Shown here: positions 43,301 to 55,300 of the stretch, piece by piece | How the letters are laid out: the number at the start of each line of letters is the position of its first letter | Numbering within the stretch: position 1 is the first letter of the stretch | Assembly (NCBI GenBank): GCA_963682055.1 | Contig: OY821743.1 | Coordinates: forward strand, 17,705,566-17,769,565 | Source of the DNA: Primula veris | Lineage: Eukaryota > Streptophyta > Magnoliopsida > Ericales > Primulaceae | Direction: 5' to 3' | DNA: 64,000 nucleotides | Made by a program: the position numbers and the translations under genes | The notes under the pieces: model-generated | The model's input: only the letters and a program-made list of their open reading frames with translations | Told to the model about the DNA's origin: nothing | Databases searched by the model: none

Positions 43301-46300
43301 TCAATCTTATTTATTGCAATTGTAAAGATCTCCTGTAATTACGCCTGGTCTTGGCTATATATATTGTACTGATGAAATTTTAATATGATCAATAAAAATA
43401 CAGTTTCTACATGGTATCAGCCTAGGTCATAGTTCTTCTCAGTTACCTTTTTTTTTTCTTTTCTTTTCCTCCCCTTGCTGTTACCTTCTTTTCCTTCTCC
43501 TTCTTCTGTTTTTTTTTTCCTTCTCCCATGGCCTCTTCATTTTCGGCTCCTACCCAAAACACTGCCCAATTCACCAAACTTACTGAGACAAATTATCTCA
43601 CTTGGCTTCGACAAATCAAACCGTACCTACATGGTGCTAAACTCTGGGGTTATATAGATGGTTCCATACCGGAACCATCTCAGACTATTGACACACCTGC
43701 TACGGCAACTGCAGCAGCTACAACTATCTCCAACACCAAATATGAAGAATGGTTCACCGTGGATCAACAAATCGTTAGTCTTATCACCACTTCTCTAACT
43801 GAGAGTGTATCGCAACTTACCATTGGATTCGACACTTCTAAAGGAATCTGGGATTGCCTCGCTCGCCACTACTCGCAACGTTCTGCAGCTAGTGCTTCTA
43901 GTCTTAAGCTACAACTTCTTGAGCTTAACAAAGGTTCTAAATCAATTGACGAGTATCTTCGTCATGCGAAGTCAATTGCTGATCAATTGGCAGCTATCAA
44001 AAAGCCGGTATCTGACGAGGATTTGGTTCTTGCAACACTCCATGGCCTTGGATCTGATTATCTTATGCTCCGTACCGCTCTTTCCCAACACTCTTCTCTC
44101 CCTGACTTCACCGAACTTAGATCTCGCATTTTGTCTTTTGATTCCCAGCAACCTCGCACTCATGAGCACGGATCAGCCACTGCTCTCTTTCATAATAGCA
44201 ATACCCGTCGCGATAATCGTCCCCAATCTGGTCGGAATTTTAGTTCAAACAGCCGGAATTTTGGTCGCCCGAAAAAGTACAACAATGCACGCAACTATCA
44301 ACAACACTACAATGGATTTCCGACGCCACAATTTCCTGCACAATTGCCACCATCTAATGCATTTGGACATTACACATTTCCCAATTCGGCCCCTCGATCT
44401 CAGCCCTCCAATGGTCTACTTGGACCGGCTCCAATTTGGTGCTCCAATTGCCACACAAATCAGCATGGAAACAACCAGTGCCCTCGTCGATATCCAGGCC
44501 CAAACACTGCTGCACCTTTCGCTGGAGCTCACTTCGCGGCAGATCCTAATTGGTATCCGGACACCGGAGCTACGCATCACATGACCTCCATGCATGTCAA
44601 TAATCCGCAACAATATGCTGGTCCACATAATGTTTTTATGGGTAATGGGCACTCAATGCCCATTTCCCATACTGGTAACTTGCCCATTTCTGTAGGATCA
44701 TCCAATTTTTCTTTACAAAATGTTTTTCGAATCCCTTCCATTCGTAAAAATTTGTTATCTGTTGCTCGCTTTACTAAAGACAATCAAGTTGTATTTCTTT
44801 TCGCACCTGATTATTATCAGATTTTTTGCTTACATTCCGGTCGTTTATTGTTTCAGGGCCCTTGTAAAGACGGGCTATATCCTCTTCAACTGTCGAACGT
44901 TCCTTCCACTCCACAAGCTCTTGCCACCATTCACTCTTCCATCTGGCACAAGAGACTTGGCCATCCTTCATCTGATGTCTTGTTTCGTTTAAGTTCTTCT
45001 ATTGGATCTAAGATTTCTTTTCGTAATTTTTGTCATGAATGTGCTCTTAGCAAGTCTCATAAATTACCTTTCCAGTCTAATAAATTGTCCGCTCATTCTC
45101 CTTTTCATATTATTCATAGTGATGTATGGTCTTCATCCACCCCCTCTACTTGCGGTTTTAAATATTACGTTCTTTTTACTGATGAATTTTCACGATATTC
45201 ATGGGTTTGTCCAATGCGCCGAAAAAATGAAGTACTTACCCATTTTCAAACTTTTGTTGCTAAAATTCAAAATCACTTTGGTGTCGTCATTAAATTTCTC
45301 CAAAGTGATAATGGCACGGAATATGTTAATAATTCATTCACTGAATATTGTAACTCTTTGGGCATTCAACGACTTTCATGTCCACACACCCCTGAACAAA
45401 ATGGACTTGCCGAAAGAAAGCATCGTCACATTGCCACCATGGCTCGAAACCTTATACTCACTGCTAGTGCTCCGCACAAACTTTGGGTCGAAGCTGTCCT
45501 CACATCTGTTTATCTTATTAATCGTTTCCCTACATCTGTTTTAAATTGGGACACTCCTCACCATCGCCTTTATGATACTTCTCCTTCCTACTCGTCCCTT
45601 CGAGTCTTTGGCTGTTCTTGTTTTCCTTATCTTGGTCCTTATGTCTCCGATAAATTATCAAGTCGTAGTATAGAATGTGTCTTTTTAGGATATAGTCCCC
45701 AACATAAAGGTTATCGATGTCTCGATCCCACTACCGGTCGTCTATATGTCTCAAGACATGTTATTTTTAATGAAAGTTATTTTCCCTACAAAAATTTGCA
45801 GGTACAACATACTACCCCGTTGGAATTTGCTCTCTTACCATGCCCAAGCCCTATTCCTGTTTCACCAACTCCAGCATCACATTGTGAGCCAATAATTACA
45901 TCACACCTTGAGCCCATTGGCCTGCCTATACAATCTATTCCAGAAACAGAAGCCTCAACTTCTAATATTAACCAAACAGACACATCGACTCAACCCCATG
46001 AAACGCCGCCGCTTCATGTTACTACATCCGCATCAATTCAAGAGCCATCGTCCATCAATAAACCTCTAAAGACATCATCGCCGTGCTCGACTTGTAAGAA
46101 CCACGACAGATGAAACACCCCTATTAGTGGTGATGGAAACCAATGATGTTCAATCTTTGCAACCGTTCCTCTCGGACTCATTAACAGCTGCTACGACTTC
46201 GGCCACCAATCCATCGCCTCGACAACCCTCCCGACATCCAATGACCACCCGATCAAAAGACGGTACACTAAACCAACAGAATCGCCATCCTTTACCTCGA

Positions 46301-49300
46301 GCTCTTATTACTATCGTTGAAAATTCAAAACCTACATGTTATACTGACGCTTCCAAACAAGCAGCTTGGCGTAGTGCTATGGCAGATGAAATTAATGCTC
46401 TCCTGAAGAATCAGACTTGGACTCTTGTGCCCCCCTCACCGTCTCAAAACACAGTTGGTTGCAAATGGGTTTTCCGCATCAAGCGTAATTCAGACGGCAC
46501 AATCGATCGACACAAAGCACGACTTGTCGCCAAAGGATTCCATCAACAACAAGGTATTGATTATGAAGAAACGTTCAGCCCGGTTATTAAGCCCGCCACA
46601 ATTCGTACTGTTCTTAGTATTACTGTCTCTGAAGGATGGTCTCTACGCCAGTTAGACGTCAAGAATGCGTTCCTTCACGGGTTTCTTCAAGAGGACGTTT
46701 ATATGACTCAAACCACCTGGGTTTGTCGATTCTTCACGACCCAATCATGTTTGCAAGCTTCACAAAGCATTGTATGGCCTTAAGCAGGCCCCGCGAGCTT
46801 GGTTTCACCGAATCACATCATTCCTTATCTCCGCTGGTTTTATTCAGAGTTTGGCCGACCCATCTCTCTTTATTTTTCGTCGTGGCATTCAAATTATTTA
46901 CTTTATTTTATATGTTGATGATATCGTAGTTACGGGCAGTGATAATAAGCTTTTGGAAGGGTTCATTGATGCACTTAGTCGTGGTTTTGATATAAAAGAT
47001 CTTGGTCCTCTACATTATTTTCTAGGCTTACAAGTTTCTTCACAAAACGATGGCCTCCACATCAGCCAACTCAAGTATGCTAATGACCTTCTAGTCAAGC
47101 ATGACATGCTCCTTTGTAAGCCTGTCACTACACCTATGTCGGCCAAAGAAATTCTTGCTTTGACTGATGGCGACATACTTGCGAATCCCACTGCTTTCCG
47201 AGAAATTGTTGGTTCTCTCCAATACTTGACGATAACTCGCCCCGACATTGCCTATGCAGTCAACTCAATATCTCAATTTATGAGTCAGCCTCGTACCTCA
47301 CATTTAGTTGCTGCAAAGCGTATCCTGAGGTACATAAAGGGTACACTTGGTCATGGACTGTTTTTCCGTCCCCAACGCCAACCAACTCATCTCAGCGCCT
47401 ACTCCGATGCTGATTGGGCAGGCTGTCCTGAAAGCCGCCGGTCAACGTCTGCTTACCTTTGCTATCACGGCACCAATCTCGTCTCTTGGTGTTCCAAAAA
47501 GCAGCCCACAATCGCCCGTTCCAGTGCCGAGTCTGAATACCGAGCTCTCTCTCATGCTAGTGCTGAAACTACTTGGTTAGCTCTATTATTATATGAACTT
47601 GGAGCACAGGTGCAGTTCCCGGTTCTTTTACACTGTGATAACTTAAGTGCAACATACATGGCCTACAACCCAGTCTTTCATGCGCGGACAAAACATATTG
47701 AACTAGATTACCATTTCGTGCGTGAGAAAGTAGTTTCCGGTAGTCACCGCGTTTGTTATATTCCATCTGTTGACCAGCCGGCCGACCTTCTTACCAAGCC
47801 TCTTCATAAGCACCGGCATTCTCTTCTTGCTCTCAAACTTGTCCGTCAAGGTCCGTCCAGTTTGCGGGGGGATGTTAAAGTAATTGCACAAAATCAGCCT
47901 AGCATTAAAAGCCCAACAATAAACTCTGACCATATTTGAGTTTTGAATTAGCTAAAGATTAGGATAAGTTTTTGATTATGTAATCAATCTTATTTATTGC
48001 AATTGTAAAGATCTCCTGTAATTACGCCTGGTCTTGGCTATATATATTGTACTGATGAAATTTTAATATGATCAATAAAAATACAGTTTTTACAGTTACA
48101 AACAGTACTTACTTTAGTTTACCGGATATATGAGTTTGAATTTTTTTGCAGATACGTAATGGGTATTGGTGAAGCAGAGCAATTCTCTGAGCGTTTGAAG
48201 AGAGAGCTTCAAGCTTTAGAGGCTGCAAACGTGCATGCAATATTGGAAAGTGAGCCTTTAATTGATAAGGTAGTTTTTGTGCTACATTTAGAACATAATT
48301 TATCAACTAAGTTTATGCTGGATTTAAAACATTTATTTATTCTTTTTTTGTCAGTCAAAATGCTTCTCATTTTTAATCAGAAAGAAAAATTAATGGAAAT
48401 TTAATTTTCTGAAAGTTTGAGTTCACTTCCAAAGTTAACAGAAAAAAGTATAACTTAAAGGATAAAAACCAAATATATAACATGATAAACGTAACAAAAA
48501 CCAAATACCTAGCTCAGGAGCTGCAGCTAAATGAATCCTCTATACGATATGTTGCGTTATCATACAATTTAGACTACCGTACAATCTAGTGCATACCTTA
48601 TTATTGAAACTATCTGGCGTTGTAAAGTTCCGACCACAAAAAGAATGCACACCCTGATGACTAACGCAAACATAAATGTTTTGTCGTTATCTTAAAGACC
48701 GAACAATCTATGTTTTTAGACACATTAAAATTATTTCCCGTCATTTATCTCGAAACTGGCATGCAATAGAAACTGAACCTTTTGCATCTCAATTATGTGT
48801 AGAGTGTGTTTTCTTTCTAAAGTAGACGAGGTATTGTGCTCTTCTTAACGTCATAGCAACTCTTGGTTCTGCGAAACTTATTGTGAAGAGTACTAATGAA
48901 AATATTTTCCTACCCTTTTCGGTGTGAGCTTTTCTTTTGTCATGAACTGTAAATTTTTTCAGGTGTTACACGGGCTTGAGTCGGCCTCAAGTTGTGTTGA
49001 AGATATGGATGAATGGTTGGGAATTTTTAATATGAAGTTGAGGCATATGAGAGAGGATATTGAGTCGGTAAATCACTGCATACTCCTTGGTTTTTATTTA
49101 TTTATTTGCTTTGATCCTTGGGTGTTTTCTACTTTTACTGCATGGACTACTGGGTATACATCGACTAGTGTAAATTTTCATATCTCACTTTTTCATATAA
49201 GATGAGGGAAACAGTTTTCTGGTTTCTATTAATTTCAAGTGGTTATGTGTTTCACTTAAGATATTTTCCATGATTAAGGAAGACACGTATTTTTCTACTT

Positions 49301-52300
49301 AAGATGCAGTTGTCTGGTTTCTTCGTTTAACTCACAGCTTGGGTTGGTAACTTGCAGATAGAAACACGAAACAACAAGCTAGAAATGCAGTCTGTGAACA
49401 ATAAAGCCCTGATTGAGGAACTTGATAAACTTCTTGAAAGAACACGTGTACCTTCTGAGGTAATTAAACATTTTCTCACTGGAGAAAATAAGGTACAATA
49501 TTTTTTTCCGAGTTTATGACTTTTTATTGTTTTTTGCAGTTTGCGGCATGTCTCACTGGAGGTTCCTTTGATGAGGCAAGAATGCTTCAGAATATTGAAG
49601 CATGTGAGTGGTTAACTGGTGCTTTAAGGGGTCTTGAGGTTCCTAATTTGGATAGTAGCTTCTCAAACTTGCGAGCTGTATGTACTTATCTTTCCTTTTT
49701 CATTGACATATGAGCGAATGTGCTTAAGGATGTTTCTAGATGTATAAATACATGACCAGATTTAGTTCAAATTTATTCTTGAAATTTACTAAGTAGAATA
49801 GTAGTGTGTTCTTTGATTATTTGCTTATGTATGTCTGAACTGGTGTTTCATTTTTTATCAGGTTAGAGAAAGACGTGCAGAGTTTGAAAAACTTAAGTCC
49901 ACTTTCGTTCGGAGAGCATCTGAGTTTTTGAAGGATTACTTTGCTAGTCTGGTGGACTTCATGATCAGTGATAAAAGTTACTTCTCTCAGGTACTTCCGA
50001 TGTTGCTTTATTTTGAAATTAGTATTCTTCTCTTTTTGGGCAACTAAATTAATTAAACCATCACTACTGATTTCCTGGGGGTAAACAGCGGGGACAGTTG
50101 AAGAGACCCGACCATGCCGATCTTCGGTATAGATGCAGAACATATGCTCGTCTTTTGCAACACATGAAGGTGAAAAATAACACATTTCCATAACATTCTT
50201 TTTTCTAAATGTTAAACTTAGTGGGCTCCTTTCCTTTTTCTTTATTTCAGAGCCTTGAAAAGAATTGCTTAGGTCCGTTGAGGAAAGCTTATTGTAGCTC
50301 GTTAAACTTGCTACTGCGTCGAGAGGTACAAAAAGGAAGCCTTGTTTTTCTGCTTTTCTACTTCCCATTAGCGCACCTCATGTGCTAGTTGTCACTGTCA
50401 TTTCATTTTTACATTTATCTTTTCCTTTTCTTAGGCTTAAGGTATCGGGGGTCTTTGGGGGTTTCCCTTAAAAGTTACTATCATCATCTCTACTCTTTTT
50501 ATTTGATCTTTCATGTACATTTTTAGCTGATTTGATCAATCTACTAATAGTTAAAAAAATAGCTTCAGGAAGCAATGCTGTGTTTGGTCATAGCTATTAA
50601 TGTTACTTTTTTCGACTTCAAAGCATTGAACTTGATATTAGTTTGTGCAACTTGCTTATATGAATGGGAAGGGGAGGAGCGGCAATTTATCTTGCGGCAA
50701 TAATAGATCTCGTAGGTTTTATCTCACGTATCAAAAATTTAGGAGACACCGTTTATTTTAAATGACATACTATATAAAAAGAAGGGGAAGGTATGCGACT
50801 ACGCATAAAAAATTTATGGTTTTTCTTCCCAAATCCCATAAATCGTTATGTATAAATCCTAAACTTATTAAAGGGTTGTAAAGAATCCAATTCATAGAAC
50901 GATTCAAATGGATACCAAATGTAAACACATAAATACAATTTGGCCTGATTGGCTAATTCTCACTTCTTTAGAAGAACTAAAAGGATATAATTTGAAGAAA
51001 GCTAAATCTAAAAAGTTTTGCTTTTCTTTAAAATATACTATAAGTTTGCTCTAATCTGTCTGCTACTACACATCGTTTTCCTGATTCATTCCTTTTTTTA
51101 AATTTCCTTTGCAACCTAATGATGATTGTTATATTCAGAGTTGTTTTTATTATTAACTGTAGAAGCCCGTCCATTCCCCACTAAAAGGCCTATTAGTAGG
51201 GAAGGAGAGTAGCATATATTAAGACTTGGCTTTGATAATGCTCATGTGATGTGGGACAATTCCAACATTAACTTCTGTTAATCAATTAGTGTGAACCCAT
51301 TGAATTGGGCGTCAGATTTTTCTCTTTAGCTTCTCTTTTTTAATGAGAAAGGAAAAGAAGTGATAAAGTGTGATGGTGATAATTGATTGAGGTGAACCCA
51401 TCTCATTATGGACCGTGAGATCAAAACATACGGATACTATCTATTATTGCTGCTAATTAAAATCTACCCCCACCACCACACACACACACACACACCCTCC
51501 ATATGAATATGTGTTCTGAGTTGGTACCATGTGTTGTGATTATTAGGGAATAAGTCCTATGATCCATACGTCTGAGAAAATGGTTTTTAAATATGCAGGC
51601 ACGTGAATTTGCGAATGAGCTTCGTGCAAGTACAAAAGCATCGAGAAACCCCACTGTGTGGATGGAAGGTTCCACAGGCTCCAGCCAAAGTACAAACAGT
51701 GCAGATACTTCAACTGTTTCAGAGGCATATGCCAAAATGCTTACCATTTTTATCCCACTCCTTGTAGATGAGGTTCTCTGATCGGATCTTTTGTTCTAAT
51801 ATTTAACCTTGGATTTCATTCTTTAAGTGTTTCAACTGTAATGAAACATTTTCTTTGGTAACAAATGAAGGCTTCATTTGCTTACTATTTTGGTAAAGAT
51901 TATTTTCCCAAATTTCTTTGGATTGGGAAAAAATGAAGTTTCTTTTCAATAGTTCTTTGGTCATTATTTTACTATCTAGTCAGGAAGATTTGTGATGTAG
52001 GACCTGTTCTAGAGATCGATGATCACAATTGAAGCTGACTACTGATGCCCTAATAACAGCATTATGTTTAAAAATTGAAACAGAAAACCTTCACTACCTC
52101 GCTATATTAGTAATTGACTAATTATTATAACTGAAGTTTGTTAGGTTTACTCTTGATTTTCCCTTTTCTTGATCTCCATCACTTATCCTTCATGTGAATT
52201 TGCATAAGAGAGAGAATATAGGAGCTATGTTCTTACTTCCATTTAAAAGCTTATCTTTCCTTTTGTCAAGCAAGTAGAACCTCAGTAATATTACATGCTC

Positions 52301-55300
52301 TTGTGTTTGAACTTCAATCTTATTATTCAAACTGCAGAGTTCTTTCTTCGCACATTTTATGTGCTTTGAAGTTCCTGCACTTGTACCACCAGGAGGAGCT
52401 GGCAGTGTTAGAAAAGGTGTATCAAAGACTAATGACGACAATGATGATGATCTGGGTATCATGGATATTGATGAAGATGACAGTAAACCTGGTAAACCCC
52501 AAACCCACCCCCACCTACCCATAGTTACAGATGGAAAATTCTTAGACTCCATTACTTTTGAAGCTTACCAACTGTGATTTGTCTGAGTTTTCAAACTTTT
52601 CATATATATGATCTGTAGGAAAAAATACTGAAGAGCTGGCTGCACTTAATGAATCGCTCCACGAATTGCTTGATGGAATACAAGTAATGCTTCTCTTACA
52701 TGATATCTAGTGTAAATAATATTTATTGATTTCAGTTACAGGGATAAACCAGAAAGTAATTCTGTTTGTGTACTAATTACTCTTAATCCAACTAGTTTGG
52801 AATAAAATCAATAATTGTAGCATGTTCCAACTCATCATGGAGTTTGCCTTTATGTGCTTGCTCAATATTGTTGGTTTGTTGATAGATTGCAATGTGCCAG
52901 TCCATCATGAAATAGTTGAATAATCTGACTTACCTTTACCGTTCTCCTATACTGATATAGTGATATGAAAAGATGTCCCTTGGTCTTTAAGCTCCAAAGG
53001 CTCCCACTACACTCGAACTAGCTTATTCATGTTTTTACTTTACTGAAGTGTAGAGGTTTAACATATGGAAAAGAAATATACCCAGTGTTTCAAATGTCCC
53101 TGCCTAGGCGCTAGGCCTTGGTCTTCTGCGGCGATTAACACTAAGCCAATTTGATATGGGTTAGATCAGGTCAACCCAGTCAAATTATGTTTACTTTTTT
53201 TTAAAGAGAAATCATAAATGATTTGTTGCAAAAATAGGTTGATCTCGAATTAGTATTTTCACTTCAAATTTGTTTATGAAATATATGCTTATTTATTTGC
53301 ATTTGACTATTGGAATGTTATTATTACTTTTCTTAAAATTTGACTGTATAACGAATTAACGATACTTATTAGATTACGAATATTTAATTTAGCTTGTTGA
53401 ATATGCATACAACATGTCTTTTGTACGAGAAGCCAAGAAAAACTAATAAAGATTTCAAAATATTGTTTTCCCACCTAGGCCCCGAGGCCCCACCTCTTTG
53501 CCTTGGTCGACCTAGAAATTTTTGAAACCTCGAACATACCCAATCATTTATCTATTACTTACCCATTGGATTTTACTCAAGCTAAGAGTAGCGTGTAAAT
53601 GCTGAAGCTGAATCTCATCCATTCATTGCTAGTCATGGATCCTACGAACCAGATGGAGTGATTTTAATGATCTTAGGATTAGACTTGGTTTATTTATTTT
53701 TTAGCTTTTGTGTTCTAGCAATTAGTACAGTTTAATCAAACTGTTTCGTTTTTTTAGATCATGATATCTTGATTCGAGCCGTCTTGTAAGAGATTATTTA
53801 TTGATTCTAGTTAAATGGCTTAATGATACTTATATTGTTTCTTGCTCTAGCATATTCGGGTTTTCTTATTTCTAAAAAATTCCTTGAGATGTTGTCTAAT
53901 TTAAGATTGCTACCTTTAATCTTAACATTGTGCTAAATCTTTAGGAAGATTTTTATGCCGTGGTAGACTGGGCCTACAAGATCGATCCTCTGCGTTGCAT
54001 ATCTATGCATGGGATTACTGAACGGTATATTTCTGGTCAAAAAGCTGATGCAGCGGGATTTGTACGAATCTTGCTTGATGATCTCGAATCTAGAATATCT
54101 ATGCAGTTTGGTCGGGTAAGTCTCATGTTCTAAATCTGAATATTATAGATAGTTTTTATTTGGTAAATTTAATTGTGCATAACATGTTGGGATATGCATC
54201 TTGTTTCAGTTTGTAGAAGAAGCTTGCCACCAAATTGAGAGAAATGAGCGAAATGTGCGGCAATTTGGTGTCTTGTCTTATATACCAAGGTGAACTTGAT
54301 CTCTCGGTGTTTGTTCTTTTCTTATTTTCACATGGGCTTTTATCATATCGATGCTTAATATTGAGTGAAAGTAATGAGAAAAGACAGATAAATGTTTCAA
54401 TGGATCTCTTCTTTTTGCGATATCTTTGCCAGTTTGGGGCGAAAATTTACCTGAACTTCTAGAATCAGCAGTACTTAGATCAGGCAGATATGTTTTGGTA
54501 CATGGTAAGAGATTCGAGCTGTCGAAATTCACTTAACCACAATAATAATTATGAAATAAGCTTAATCATGCAAGACGAGGATACAACTCTTCTCGTGTCT
54601 TTTGATAAAAATCCTTTTTGCACATAGTTGGTGAGTGGTAAAGGGAAAAGGGCGAATGAGATACAAACTTATTTTTATGGGGATGCATTTTGTCTCACCC
54701 TAACTTTCTTTTGAACAGTTTGAACCTTCTCTAGTTATATACAAACAAAATAATTTCTTCCTTTAAACTAGTGGTTGCATTAGCCTGTTTGTATTGCAGG
54801 TCAAGTTTTCCTATGCTTAATTCAGTTTTGTACACCCAACTATCACATTTTTTTCCGATTTTATACACCGTACTAAAAGTAAAAATAGTACACAAGTTTC
54901 TGTGGCATTCCAGATCAATAGGGGAAAAGACCAAGTGTGTGGGATAAGAGATGGTGGCTTATTTGGTAAACCCTAATCAGAAACAAATATAAAATGGTAA
55001 AGTACCACTTTAGCAGTCACGTGATACCACATGGCGTTTCAATTAACAAATAGGTGACGTGGTGTACTTAATAAAAAGAAGGGAAACCATGTATACCAAT
55101 AAAGAAAGGTTGTTACTTGAGTGTACAAGTTTGAGAATTGTGATTTGGGGATGTACAAAAGATCTGTAATTAGCCTTTGTCCTATATTTGAATAAAATAA
55201 GTGTGGTGGATTAGAGATTTGGGCGTTCGACATGATACCATTGTAACAGGTTATGTGATAGTTTTGAATTCTTAAACCTATCCCATTGCCATCCCCAGAA

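Larger units (their letters stand above)
43190..48094 (+). mobile_element. Ty1/copia LTR retrotransposon in SEC3 intron 6 (Ale/Retrofit-like)
   Basis: A 4905-bp element with 222-bp LTRs (43190-43411 and 47873-48094) that differ at two positions, flanked by GTTAC (43185-43189 and 48095-48099). Its primer site TGGTATCAGCC starts directly after the 5' LTR at 43412 and fits initiator tRNA-Met. A polypurine GCGGGGGGA precedes the 3' LTR. It is in the same orientation as SEC3 and lies wholly in the intron. Domain order gag-PR-INT-RT-RH is copia; the small size suggests the Ale/Retrofit group. Confidence 0.94.

Noticed and set aside
43805..45544. Several plus-strand ORFs in the copia region
   Set aside because: They are shadows of the gag-pol frame that carries all catalytic motifs.
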